37,616 bases of DNA from NCBI GenBank assembly GCA_035299305.1, contig DATGWV010000176.1:1-37616 (forward strand). Direction: 5' to 3'. This document shows, piece after piece, positions 8,210 to 16,260 of the stretch. This DNA is from BJHL01 sp035299305. GTDB lineage: Bacteria; Planctomycetota; Phycisphaerae; Phycisphaerales; UBA1924. How positions within the stretch are numbered: the stretch's first letter is position 1; each line of letters starts with the position of its first letter. Position numbers and translations under genes: made by a program. The notes beneath the pieces are model-generated. The model did not search any database, was not told where the DNA came from, and worked only from the letters and a program-made list of their open reading frames with translations.

Positions 8210-9123
8210 ACGACTTCCGTTTCCTCTTCCTCGGCACCGGCACCTCCGCCGGCATTCCCATGATCGGCTGCACCTGCGACGTCTGTCGCAGTTCCGATCC
8301 GCGCGACAACCGTCTGCGTTGCTCCGCCGCCGTCATCTGGACCGACGACACGGGCCACGAACGCGTCGCCCTCATCGACGCAGGTCCCGACCTGCGCACG
8401 CAGGCACTCCGCGCCGGCCTCATGCGCTGCGATGCCATCTTTTTCACGCACAACCACGTCGACCACATGTTCGGCCTCGACGAAGTCCGCCGCTTCAACG
8501 CCGTCCAGCGCACGCCCATCGAAGTCATCGCCGACGAGCACACGATGCAGGCCCTCCGCCGCGTCTATCAGCACATCTTCGAGCGCGAACGCAACGTCAA
8601 CGACAGCTTCGTCGCCAGCCTCATCCCCAACACCATTCCCGAGCGCGAAATCGAAGCCGGCATCCCCATCATCCGCTGGGGCATGAGCTTCACCCCCATC
8701 CGCCTCCTCCACGGCCGCCTCCCCGTGCTGGGCTGGCGCATCGAGCGAATGAGTACCGACGAAACGAAGCACCCACGCACAGACGCATACACAAGCGCAT
8801 CTGCCTTTCCTCCGGTACTCCGGTACTCCGGTACTTCGGTACTTCCCCTCGCCTACTGCACCGACATCTCCGCCATCCCCCCCGAGTCCTGGCCGCGCCT
8901 CCGCAACCTCAGCACGCTCGTCCTCGACTGCCTCCGCGAACGCAAGCACCCCACGCACCTCACCATCGACGAAGCCGTCAACATCGCAAGCGAAGTGAGC
9001 GCCGCTCAAACCTACTTCGTCCACATGAGCCACGAACTCCCCCACGAAGCCACCAACGCAAGACTCCCCGACACCATGCGCCTCGCTCACGACGGCCTTG
9101 AGCTTCACGACGATCTGTCGTGA
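8206..9123 (+). CDS. MBL-fold metallohydrolase, PhnP-like
   Basis: A 305-residue metallo-beta-lactamase-fold protein. It starts at GTG 8206, overlapping the nuclease stop. Features are LGTGTSAGIP, a CxCxxC zinc site (C22, C24, C27) as in PhnP-type cyclic phosphodiesterases, the core motif THNHVDHMFGLD (H82, H84, D86, H87), AYCTD (D220) and a later HMSHE (H273). This points to phosphodiesterase-type activity, but the substrate is unknown. Residues about 181-214 are an insertion of low-complexity appearance between the VLGWRIE strand and LAYCTD, encoded partly by a tandem octamer repeat. The gene ends 4 nt before the convergent stop at 9128. Confidence 0.88.
   Translation: MNDFRFLFLGTGTSAGIPMIGCTCDVCRSSDPRDNRLRCSAAVIWTDDTGHERVALIDAGPDLRTQALRAGLMRCDAIFFTHNHVDHMFGLDEVRRFNAVQRTPIEVIADEHTMQALRRVYQHIFERERNVNDSFVASLIPNTIPEREIEAGIPIIRWGMSFTPIRLLHGRLPVLGWRIERMSTDETKHPRTDAYTSASAFPPVLRYSGTSVLPLAYCTDISAIPPESWPRLRNLSTLVLDCLRERKHPTHLTIDEAVNIASEVSAAQTYFVHMSHELPHEATNARLPDTMRLAHDGLELHDDLS
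8813..8844 (+). repeat. Tandem octamer repeat (CGGTACTY x4) inside the MBL gene
   Basis: Four contiguous 8-nt units: CGGTACTC, CGGTACTC, CGGTACTT, CGGTACTT. They form part of an in-frame insertion (roughly residues 181-214) that separates two conserved family elements. Since 32 nt is not a multiple of three, each unit is read in a shifting frame. Confidence 0.85.
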
Positions 9124-9127
9124 GCTT

Positions 9128-10888
9128 TCACGGCGTGGGCGATGTAATCGTGTACTTCAATCGCGCACCTCGCCACAGAATCGTCGCGCTCGGCTCGAAA
9201 GGAACGCTAAGTCGAAGGAAGTACGTGTACGTCTCGTTGTCAATCGTGGCCGATGCGATCGTTGTGTCGGTGCGCGTCTGAAATCCGCTTGTTCCTGTGG
9301 AGCCCGCAGACGCCATGACCACTTCAGCGCCGGTTGCGGCGTCGCTTCGTACCAGCTCAAGCGATCCGTTCAACGCTGACTCCGAATCCGACCAGATCGA
9401 ACGCAGTTCCGTCACAATCGCGTCGTGAGGCAGTTCCACCGCGAACACGCCGCGTGTCGTTCCGGGCAGCACGGACGCAGAAGGCCCGATGATTGGGGGC
9501 GAGAACCCCATAAGCACCACGCCATCCGTGACCGCGCCAACCGATGCGCCGCTGAAGTGCTTCCAGCGGGTTGTCGTGGGCAGCGTCACGCTGGGTGTGC
9601 GCACAGTTCCGGTCACAATCACATCACCAATCGCCCGCATATCGCCAGACACCGTCAGCCGATCCACCGGTCCCGTCGTCCCGATACCGACGTTGCCTGT
9701 CTCATCAATATGAATACGCGGCTGCCCCGCAGTGCGCAGTTCCATCCGGCTGCCCAGGAACGGCAGGAAGTGAACGCCCGCGCTGGTGCCGTTGTCAGAG
9801 GCAAACATGATCTTCGGCTCACTCGAGCTCGCCGAAACCATTGAAAGTTGCGACACACTTGACGTGATGGAGCCGACAGCGACGAATGCAGGCACGCTCA
9901 CATTCCCGCCAAAGCTCGCGCTGTTGGTGTCGCGATCCAGCGTCAGCACGCTGCCCGACTCCACATCGCCATTCAGCCCGACAAACTGCAACTGATTGTT
10001 CACTGCGCCGTCATATCGCAGAATGAATCCGCGGCTGGCGGTCGTGTTCTCACACATCCACAGTTCGCTCATCGCATCAGATGTCCCAGGCGTCAGCACC
10101 ATCTTGCCCAGCGTCGAGCCCGAAGCCGAGCGAACATGCAGGTTGCCTTCAGGAGTCGACGTGCCGATCCCCACGTCACCCAGAAAGTTGTTGGCCGCAG
10201 CGAACGTGTTCACCGCATCGAGTCGCGGAATGTTCCCCGAAAGCCGCGCGTCACTCAGCACACCCGCGCTCACGTTGCCCGCATTGAGCCCCACCAGTCC
10301 CGCGCCCGAGCCCGCAAACACGTTGCTCACGTTGTTCATGTTGATCACGCCGGAGAACGTCTGATTCGTGTTCGTCCGCGCCACCGTGCTCGCAATCCGA
10401 CTATCCGGAATCGTCCCGCTCGTCAGGTTGCTCGCGTTCGTAAAGAACGTCGCGGGTTGCCCGCCCAGTGTGTTCGCGTTGCCCGCGCTGGTGGCGAACA
10501 TCGCTTGCGGCGTGCTCGTCACTTCCTGGCGAGGCAAAAGCGTCACGAATCCAGCTGCATTGGCACATGCAAGCCCGGTGTCTTGACGCACCGCGACCTG
10601 CAGGAATCGCTTGCTGCTCGCGAAGACTGCGCCAAAGTCCAGTTGCACCGTGAACTTCCCGTCCGCCACCGCCACGTTGTCGCTGCACAACGTCGGGCCA
10701 ACCTGTGAGCCGCCCCCCGCCACATCAAACAGCCGAAACTCCAGGTCATAGCTCCCGCTCGCCAACGCGGCGGAGTTCGCCAGCTCGCCCTGATACGTGA
10801 ACGCCGTTGAACTCTGTCCACATGCCAGGCCCGCGATGTGCAAGACAGCCGCGACGCAGAAAGTTCGTGAAATCAGTCGTGTGCGCAT
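9128..10888 (-). CDS. Secreted tail-fibre-like repeat protein
   Basis: A 586-residue exported protein. The chosen ATG follows GGAG at about 6 nt and opens a signal peptide (MRTRLISRTFCVAAVLHIAG...CGQ); a GTG seven codons upstream is less likely. An N-terminal beta domain (FTYQGELANSAALASGSYDLEFRLFD) is followed by shift-type repeats (GNVSAGVLSDARLSGNIP) and the VGIGTSTPEGNLHVRS motifs seen in bacterial and phage tail-fibre/peptidase S74-associated proteins. I do not see the S74 auto-protease itself. It is probably a surface or secreted structural protein of unknown role. It converges with the MBL gene with 4 nt between stops. Confidence 0.75.
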   Translation of the reverse strand: MRTRLISRTFCVAAVLHIAGLACGQSSTAFTYQGELANSAALASGSYDLEFRLFDVAGGGSQVGPTLCSDNVAVADGKFTVQLDFGAVFASSKRFLQVAVRQDTGLACANAAGFVTLLPRQEVTSTPQAMFATSAGNANTLGGQPATFFTNASNLTSGTIPDSRIASTVARTNTNQTFSGVINMNNVSNVFAGSGAGLVGLNAGNVSAGVLSDARLSGNIPRLDAVNTFAAANNFLGDVGIGTSTPEGNLHVRSASGSTLGKMVLTPGTSDAMSELWMCENTTASRGFILRYDGAVNNQLQFVGLNGDVESGSVLTLDRDTNSASFGGNVSVPAFVAVGSITSSVSQLSMVSASSSEPKIMFASDNGTSAGVHFLPFLGSRMELRTAGQPRIHIDETGNVGIGTTGPVDRLTVSGDMRAIGDVIVTGTVRTPSVTLPTTTRWKHFSGASVGAVTDGVVLMGFSPPIIGPSASVLPGTTRGVFAVELPHDAIVTELRSIWSDSESALNGSLELVRSDAATGAEVVMASAGSTGTSGFQTRTDTTIASATIDNETYTYFLRLSVPFEPSATILWRGARLKYTITSPTP

Positions 10889-10957
10889 GGTGTTCTCCAG
10901 GACACACACGACTAGCGCAACTCGGCCCGCACCTGGACACGTCTCAAAGAAAATTCT

Positions 10958-12199
10958 CTACGGTGCCGACATGCGGCGACGCAGCCACTCCCTCACCGCT
11001 GCATCAGTCGACAATCCAATCGCCCGCTCGTAACAGTCTCGTGCTTCGTGCATTCTCCCCAGTCGTCGCAACACATCTGCACGCACCGCCCAGAAAGGTT
11101 GATGTGCCTCGACATCACGTCCCGCCACCGCATCCAGCATCTTCAGCGCATCTCCAACGTACCCCGCATCCGCCCACGCCGCCGCCCGCGCCACCAATGT
11201 CCCCACCGTCGGCTCCTGCACCATCAGCACGTCATACATCCGCGCAACATGTCCGCTGTTGTCAACACCCCGCGCCACGCCATCCATGTGCGCCGCCTGA
11301 ATCGCCGCCTGCGTCTGAAATCTCCCGGGTTGCCCTAAGCGCGCCGCCTGCATCAACGACTGATTCCCCGCGGCAATCAACTCCTGATCCCACGTCGCCA
11401 TCTGCTGCTCACGCAGCGGCACATACGCCCCCATTTCATCGCGCCTCGCCCCGCGCCGCGCATGACACAACAGCAGCAGTGCCCGCAGTCCCCACGCTTC
11501 CGCACATGTCGGCAGTTGCGTCGTCACAATCGCAATCAGATCAATCGCCTCGTGCGCCAGTGCCGCCGCGCTCTCGGTGCCCATCGCATCGTTGTACGCC
11601 GCGCCAAAGGCGCCATAAATCGCATCGAGCACATGCTCGATGCGCTCCGGCATTTCGTCCGCATCCGGCTGCGCAAACCGCACCCCGGTTTCCACAATGC
11701 GTCGCTTCGCCCGCACCAACCGCTGACTCATGGTCGCCGGACTTACCACAAACGCCTCGGCGATCTGCTCCGCCGAAAGCCCCATCACCGCCTGCAACAT
11801 CAGCGGCGTGCGCACTCCCGCATCAATCGCCGGATGCGCGCACACAAACAGCAGCGTCAGTCGCTCATCCGCCGAGTCCTGTTCATCCAGCGACGAGAGC
11901 AATCGAGATATGCGATGCTCCTGATCCATGCTTGCATCACTCAGCGCACGCTCGCGCCGCGACCGCCGCTCCGCATCCGTCAGGTTGTTGCGCGCCGCCG
12001 TCAACAGCCATGCCTCGGGGTTGGTCGGCACCCCATCACGAGGCCACGCCACCAGCGCCTCCGCCAGCGCGCCGCTCAACGCATCCTCCGCCGACGCCAC
12101 ATCCCGCGCGCGCACAGCAAGGATGGCGACAAGCTTGCCGTACGCCATCCTCGCCGCACGCTCCGCGGCTTCTCGTGCTGGTCCCGCGTCTTCACGCAT
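10958..12199 (-). CDS. ECF-type RNA polymerase sigma factor, ECF42-like
   Basis: A 413-residue sigma factor, much longer than a plain ECF (about 190). The sigma2 region is at about 25-95 (ILAVRARDVASAEDALSGALAEAL...NPEAWLLTAARNNLTDAERR). Sigma4 is at about 110-180 (LMLQAVMGLSAEQIAEAFVVSPATMSQRLVRAKRRI). A long C-terminal helical, TPR-like extension (DUF6596-type) ends ...ARDCYERAIGLSTDAAVREWLRRRM. This is the architecture of the ECF42 group, whose genes sit next to DGPF/YCII proteins, as here: the DGPF gene is 6 nt upstream. No anti-sigma factor gene is adjacent, and in this group the C-terminal extension is thought to regulate activity. Confidence 0.92.
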   Translation of the reverse strand: MREDAGPAREAAERAARMAYGKLVAILAVRARDVASAEDALSGALAEALVAWPRDGVPTNPEAWLLTAARNNLTDAERRSRRERALSDASMDQEHRISRLLSSLDEQDSADERLTLLFVCAHPAIDAGVRTPLMLQAVMGLSAEQIAEAFVVSPATMSQRLVRAKRRIVETGVRFAQPDADEMPERIEHVLDAIYGAFGAAYNDAMGTESAAALAHEAIDLIAIVTTQLPTCAEAWGLRALLLLCHARRGARRDEMGAYVPLREQQMATWDQELIAAGNQSLMQAARLGQPGRFQTQAAIQAAHMDGVARGVDNSGHVARMYDVLMVQEPTVGTLVARAAAWADAGYVGDALKMLDAVAGRDVEAHQPFWAVRADVLRRLGRMHEARDCYERAIGLSTDAAVREWLRRRMSAP

Positions 12200-12205
12200 C
12201 GTCGT

Positions 12206-12550
12206 TCACATCTTGAGGAGCGGACGCACCTCGACGCAGCCATGAGGGGCCGGCACTCGCGCCGCCCACGCCAGCGCGGCATCAAGGTCGGGCACATCAA
12301 TCAGGTAGAACCCGCCCAGAATCTCCTTGCTGTCGGGATATGGACCATCCTGCACCTTGTGCTTCCCGGGAGTCAGCCGCACCGTCGTCGCCGTGTCGGG
12401 CCCCTGGAGCCCTGCCCCACCCGCCATGACTCCGGCATCCGTCAACGCCTTGCCATACGCGATCCAACTTGCCCAGTACGCGCCGGCATCCGGACCATTC
12501 CGCCGAGCCTGCTCCGCCGGGTTCTCAAAGATCACAAGTGCATACTTCAT
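12206..12550 (-). CDS. YCII-related DGPF-domain protein
   Basis: A 114-residue protein starting MKYALVIFENP, with the diagnostic motif DGPYPDSKEILGGFYLI, a Phe-to-Tyr variant of DGPF. It ends with a typical VEVRPLL. The YCII/DGPF fold is a dimeric ferredoxin-like barrel. In ECF42 loci one or several such genes precede the sigma gene and are believed to be its targets or partners. The start is supported by AGGAAG upstream. The gap to the sigma factor ATG is 6 nt, so the two are co-transcribed. Enzymatic activity is unknown. Confidence 0.92.
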   Translation of the reverse strand: MKYALVIFENPAEQARRNGPDAGAYWASWIAYGKALTDAGVMAGGAGLQGPDTATTVRLTPGKHKVQDGPYPDSKEILGGFYLIDVPDLDAALAWAARVPAPHGCVEVRPLLKM

Positions 12551-12725
12551 AAGTTCTTCCTACTCCAAATCCGGACCGCCAGCCTCCCCTCGGGAAGCAA
12601 TCGTCAGCCCTTCAACCCCATGACGCACCCCGCCTCGCGATTTCGACACGCCTTCCCAAAATTCTTCTCACCAACCCGCTCCAAACGAAAACCGTATTGC
12701 GGTGCCGCCGCTCGGGCGCTTGACC

Positions 12726-12740
12726 TATACTCGCCCCCCT
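12726..12740 (+). promoter_or_regulatory. Candidate -10 box close to the atpG start
   Basis: TATACT at 12726-12731 lies 9 nt before the ATG of atpG, with only CGCCCCCCT between and no Shine-Dalgarno sequence. Transcription would start within about 0-4 nt of the ATG, giving a leaderless or nearly leaderless message. TTGACC abuts the box but is too close to act as its -35 element. Confidence 0.4.
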
Positions 12741-13631
12741 ATGGCAAAGACTCGCGAGATCAAGAAGCGCATCAAGGCTGTCGGCAACATCCGTCGCATC
12801 ACCAAGACGATGCAGATGATCGCCACCAGCAAGTTCGCCAAGGCCCAGCAGGCCGCAACCGCTGGCAAGCCCTACACCGAAACCCTCTTCGACCTCGTCC
12901 AGCAGCTCGCCGCCGCCATGGGCTCCGAAGTCAGCCACCCCCTCCTCGGCAGCGTCAAGCCCAGCCCCACCGCCAAGGAACTCACCCTCATCATCACCAG
13001 CGATCGCGGCCTCTGCGGTCCCTACAACGGCGGCGTCCTCCGCACCGCCATGAACTTCTTCAAGCAGAACCCCGCCGCCAAGTCCGGCGTCATCGAACTC
13101 GTCGGCAAGAAGGGCGCAGGCTTCTTCAAGTTCGCCGGCGTCAACATCGCCCGCCAGCACAACCAGTTCGGCGATAAGCCCACGTATGAAAACGTGCAGC
13201 AACTCGCCGAGGAATACACCCGCATGTTCATCGCGGGTGAAATCTCCAGCGTGCGCGTGGTCTACATGAAGTTCCTCAGCACCAGCCGCCAGGTGCCCAC
13301 CGTCGTCCAGTTGCTCCCCTTCCAGACGAGCAACCTGGGTGCAAAGAAGGAAGAAGCCGCCAAGGGCCCCAACCAGATTTTCGAATTCGCTCCCGACGCC
13401 CAAGAGCTGCTCGGCGCGATCCTCCCCGCCGCCGTCAAGGCCCTCCTCTTCCAAGCCTTCAACGACGCCGTCGTCAGCGAACACGTCGCCCGCATGGTCG
13501 CCATGAAGAGCGCCACCGACGCCGCCGGCAAGATGGGCAAGCTCTACACCCGCAAATACAACCGCGCCCGCCAGGCCCAGATCACCACCGAACTCACCGA
13601 AATCATCAGCGGCGCCGCCGCCCTCGAGTGA
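12741..13631 (+). CDS. atpG: F1F0 ATP synthase subunit gamma
   Basis: A 296-residue gamma subunit, the central rotor shaft of F1. It begins MAKTREIKKRIKAVGNIRRITKTMQMIATSK, a near-canonical N-terminal helix, and has the conserved ITSDRGLCGPYNGG segment and the C-terminal helix MKSATDAAGKMGKLYTRKYNRARQAQITTEL. The ATG at 12741 is preferred over an upstream in-frame start because it begins the conserved helix. The gene stands alone: its neighbours are unrelated and atpD lies about 9.5 kb away on the other strand, whereas most bacteria keep atpA-G-D-C together. It is followed by a tandem repeat and a strong terminator. Confidence 0.97.
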   Translation: MAKTREIKKRIKAVGNIRRITKTMQMIATSKFAKAQQAATAGKPYTETLFDLVQQLAAAMGSEVSHPLLGSVKPSPTAKELTLIITSDRGLCGPYNGGVLRTAMNFFKQNPAAKSGVIELVGKKGAGFFKFAGVNIARQHNQFGDKPTYENVQQLAEEYTRMFIAGEISSVRVVYMKFLSTSRQVPTVVQLLPFQTSNLGAKKEEAAKGPNQIFEFAPDAQELLGAILPAAVKALLFQAFNDAVVSEHVARMVAMKSATDAAGKMGKLYTRKYNRARQAQITTELTEIISGAAALE

Positions 13632-13633
13632 TC

Positions 13634-13671
13634 GTGTGGCACAGGCGTGTGGCACAGGCGTCCCGCCTGTG
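13634..13671 (+). repeat. 13-bp tandem repeat plus CACAGGC/GCCTGTG hairpin
   Basis: GTGTGGCACAGGC occurs twice in direct succession (13634-13646, 13647-13659). The second copy forms the left arm of a hairpin: CACAGGC, loop GTCCC, GCCTGTG. The same 7-bp arms recur at 26233-26262. It resembles a dispersed intergenic (REP-like) element. Confidence 0.7.
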
Positions 13672-13700
13672 ACCATCCACCAACTGCAATCTTCCCCCAA

Positions 13701-13728
13701 ACGCCTCGCCCCGCGCGAGGCGTTTTTC
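13701..13728 (+). terminator. Rho-independent terminator after atpG
   Basis: ACGCCTCG / CGAGGCGT forms an 8-bp stem with a short GC loop and is followed by TTTTTC. It ends the monocistronic atpG transcript just ahead of the next start codon. Confidence 0.8.
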
Positions 13729-13745
13729 ATGCTCTACCTTCCCCC

Positions 13746-14516
13746 ATGTCCGCCCCGCAACCACTCCACTTCCGCTACGCCTACGACGGCCGAGGCGAAG
13801 CCGCCTTCGCCGACTACGTGCTGCGCGAGTACTCGCAACTGCAAGACGTTGAACGCGTCCGCACGCGTCACCGCTGGCCCAACGCTCTTCTCGCCTCCCT
13901 CGCGTTCATCGCCATGGGTGTCTTCCTCGAGCGGACCACCACGCACGAATCCATCGTGATGGGCGTGCTTATCGGCGTCGTCCTCTGGATTCCCTACTGC
14001 TTCTACGTCTTCCGTGCCGCGGGAGAATCGTCCAGCATCAAGGCGCTCAAGCAACGCCGCGACGCCGCAAGTGAAAAGCCCGCTCAAGCTGTCGAACTCA
14101 CCATCGACGAAGCTGGCGTTCGCCTCACGTACGACGCAGGTGAAATGCTCCAACGCTGGAAAGTGTTCACCGAAGTCATCGTGCTCGACACGCACATCAT
14201 CATCGCCTACGCCGACTACTTCGGCGGCGTCTCCATCCCCCGTGGCGTCTTTGACAGCGACCAGCACCTCCAACAATCCCTCGACACGATGCGCGCCTGG
14301 CTGCTCCACTTTGGCGTAGACGATACCTCGCGCATCCGCGAATTCCTCGCGACGCGCCATGTTCGCTGTTCATGTGGTCAAGACCTCCATGGTCTGACCA
14401 CCGCCACCTGTCCTGAGTGCGGCACGACCTGGCGCTACAACGCCCTCAGCATGCACGCCTATGTGCAAGACCCGAAAGCTGTCCAAAGCACCATCAATCC
14501 ACGCGGCGCGATGTAG
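13746..14516 (+). CDS. YcxB-like membrane protein with C-terminal zinc ribbon
   Basis: A 256-residue protein starting at ATG 13746. Two transmembrane helices at about 45-85 (ALLASLAFIAMGVFL and VLIGVVLWIPYCFYVF) are followed by a YcxB-like domain (VELTIDEAGVRLTYDAGEML...FGGVSIPRGVF). A zinc ribbon CSCGQDL...CPECGTTWRY lies near the C-terminus. No function is known for YcxB-like proteins. The ribbon (CPECG) and membrane topology recall the three minus-strand genes that follow. The stop codons converge with only 34 nt between. No clear ribosome binding site precedes the ATG. A TACCTT hexamer lies just upstream and might be a -10 box. Confidence 0.75.
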   Translation: MSAPQPLHFRYAYDGRGEAAFADYVLREYSQLQDVERVRTRHRWPNALLASLAFIAMGVFLERTTTHESIVMGVLIGVVLWIPYCFYVFRAAGESSSIKALKQRRDAASEKPAQAVELTIDEAGVRLTYDAGEMLQRWKVFTEVIVLDTHIIIAYADYFGGVSIPRGVFDSDQHLQQSLDTMRAWLLHFGVDDTSRIREFLATRHVRCSCGQDLHGLTTATCPECGTTWRYNALSMHAYVQDPKAVQSTINPRGAM

Positions 14517-14550
14517 AACAACTCCGCGCTTCCGCTGTTTGACCCCTTCA

Positions 14551-15426
14551 TCACTTCACCAAATCAGGCCTGTTCCCCTCCGCAACCTCCCTCGCCGTCG
14601 GAGGCGGCACCAGCGGATACACCACCCCGCACTCCGGACAACTCGCCGGCCCACACCCCGGCACCAGCCCGCCCATCGCCGGATCATCTCCCAGCGCGCT
14701 CACGTCATAGTCACAATCCGGACACCGCCCCGCCGCCTGCCGCTTGTCCACGCGCTCGCTCACCGTGCGACGAAGATTCACCCGCATCATCACGATGAGC
14801 ATCGGCATCATCATGCACGGACCCAGCCAAACCGGCAATCCTGTAATCACGCGCGACGTTGAAAACACGTGCACTGCCATCGTGCCATAGAACAGCAGCG
14901 ACACGCCTTGCGCCACCCGCCGCGCATCGGGTGATAAATACATATCTTGCGCACGCGGCGCATACCGCCGCGTATCCCGCAACCGCTCCGACTTTCGCAG
15001 TGCAAACAACTGCACTGCCATCATCCCCAGTGCCGCGCGCCGCTCCGCTTCAAGCTCCCTCGCAATACGCCGCAGCGGCGCGGTTCGCAGATAGCGCGCG
15101 CCGCCCACCCGCGGATCAACCCAGCGTCTCTCAAGCGACATGAACGCGAAGACCGTCAGCATCGGCGCATACAACGCGCCTATTCGCGCCTGTTCCGGCA
15201 ACGCCAGCACCGCGAGCAGCGTTGCCGCAACTGCCGTACACACCATCATGATCACATACCGCCGCCGCTTTGGGTTCTTCACCCACCAGTGCGGCGTCCT
15301 CGATACCCCGCCCGCCCGCGCCACCTCACGCCGTGGCCGTCGTCCAGGCCACATCCACCGCGTCTCATTCACCTGCGACTCAACATACCCCACGCTGTCC
15401 AGCAATGACGTCGGCCTCGGCATCAC
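14551..15426 (-). CDS. Membrane protein with C-terminal zinc ribbon (paralogue 3 of 3)
   Basis: A 291-residue protein and the last gene of a three-gene operon. The start is GTG at 15426, overlapping the upstream stop (GTGA), with an ATG one codon later. Hydrophobic helices lie at about 58-95 (MMVCTAVAATLLAVLALP and IGALYAPMLTVFAFM) and about 175-215. The C-terminus carries CPDCDYDVSAL...GPASCPECGVVYPLVPPP, matching the zinc ribbons of the two preceding genes. It is the most diverged of the three at its N-terminus. No recognised enzymatic motif is present. Confidence 0.75.
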   Translation of the reverse strand: MMPRPTSLLDSVGYVESQVNETRWMWPGRRPRREVARAGGVSRTPHWWVKNPKRRRYVIMMVCTAVAATLLAVLALPEQARIGALYAPMLTVFAFMSLERRWVDPRVGGARYLRTAPLRRIARELEAERRAALGMMAVQLFALRKSERLRDTRRYAPRAQDMYLSPDARRVAQGVSLLFYGTMAVHVFSTSRVITGLPVWLGPCMMMPMLIVMMRVNLRRTVSERVDKRQAAGRCPDCDYDVSALGDDPAMGGLVPGCGPASCPECGVVYPLVPPPTAREVAEGNRPDLVK

Positions 15427-16259
15427 GCACTCCCCCGCCGAGCCCGCCTATCCCAAAACGCCACTTCATCCGTCATCGCAGGCGGCACCAGCGGATACCG
15501 CAGCCCACACTCCGTGCATCGCCCAGGCCCGGCATCAACCCCGTGCGCCGCAAGATGCTCATCCGCCGCTGCCGACGACAAGTCATAGTCGCAGTGCGGA
15601 CACCGCTTGGCCCGCTGACGAGCCATCGCCGAACCCTGACCTTTTTTGAGGCTGTAAAAGAGCAGCGTCGCTGCACAAACCAAAGCAACCGAAGATGCCC
15701 ACTTGATCTTGAGCCCAGTAAACCCTTCAACGCCATTGACCAGACACATCGCCGCTCCCAGCAGCAGGAACGCCTGCATGTTGACCCGCATCGCAGCGAT
15801 GAGCGTCCCCCCTTCCACCGGCTGCTCGCGTCGTAACGCAAGCGCATGCCGCGCCGTGGCAAGCCCGCTCTCATCACGCCGCCTGATCGCATTCCGAAAC
15901 GGCGCGACCCGCGCCCAACGTGCCAGCGCTCGCTTGCGAACATCCTTCAGGTACACCATTGCAATCCAAACCAAAAAGAAAGCCATCGCAATGTACAGCG
16001 TCGACGAGATGTACGTGACGGCTTGCTCAATCGGCGCCCACCATGCGGCCCCCTTCGCTTGCGTCAACAACGCAGTAACGAAAATACACACAGCCAGCGT
16101 CACCGAAAACAGCGCAACCCACGAGATCGAGATCGACTCTGAAACATGCTGGCGATACCACGGCGCGTCCTTCCTCGGCCTGCGATGACGCTCCGCCTCG
16201 TAGGTCGCCTGCTCGTAGCGAAACAGCGTGATGTCATCCAGCCCAGACCAGATCCCCAT
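15423..16259 (-). CDS. Membrane protein with C-terminal zinc ribbon (paralogue 2 of 3)
   Basis: A 278-residue protein. I chose the ATG at 16259, one nucleotide after the upstream TGA, because it aligns with the start of the neighbouring paralogue (MGIWSGLDDITLFR versus MGKWSVLDQISWYR). Four hydrophobic helices are likely (about 45-65, 78-100, 165-190 and 195-210). The C-terminal ribbon reads CPHCDYDL...GVDAGPGRCTECGLRYPLVPP and ends EVAFWDRRARRG. The function is unknown. Two cytosolic CxxC pairs suggest structural zinc and perhaps a protein-binding role. Confidence 0.75.
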   Translation of the reverse strand: MGIWSGLDDITLFRYEQATYEAERHRRPRKDAPWYRQHVSESISISWVALFSVTLAVCIFVTALLTQAKGAAWWAPIEQAVTYISSTLYIAMAFFLVWIAMVYLKDVRKRALARWARVAPFRNAIRRRDESGLATARHALALRREQPVEGGTLIAAMRVNMQAFLLLGAAMCLVNGVEGFTGLKIKWASSVALVCAATLLFYSLKKGQGSAMARQRAKRCPHCDYDLSSAAADEHLAAHGVDAGPGRCTECGLRYPLVPPAMTDEVAFWDRRARRGSA

Positions 16260-16260
16260 T

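Noticed and set aside
10807..12216. A 469-codon plus-strand open frame across the sigma factor
   Set aside because: It is a Pro/Ala/Ser/His-rich low-complexity translation, antisense to a clear sigma factor gene.
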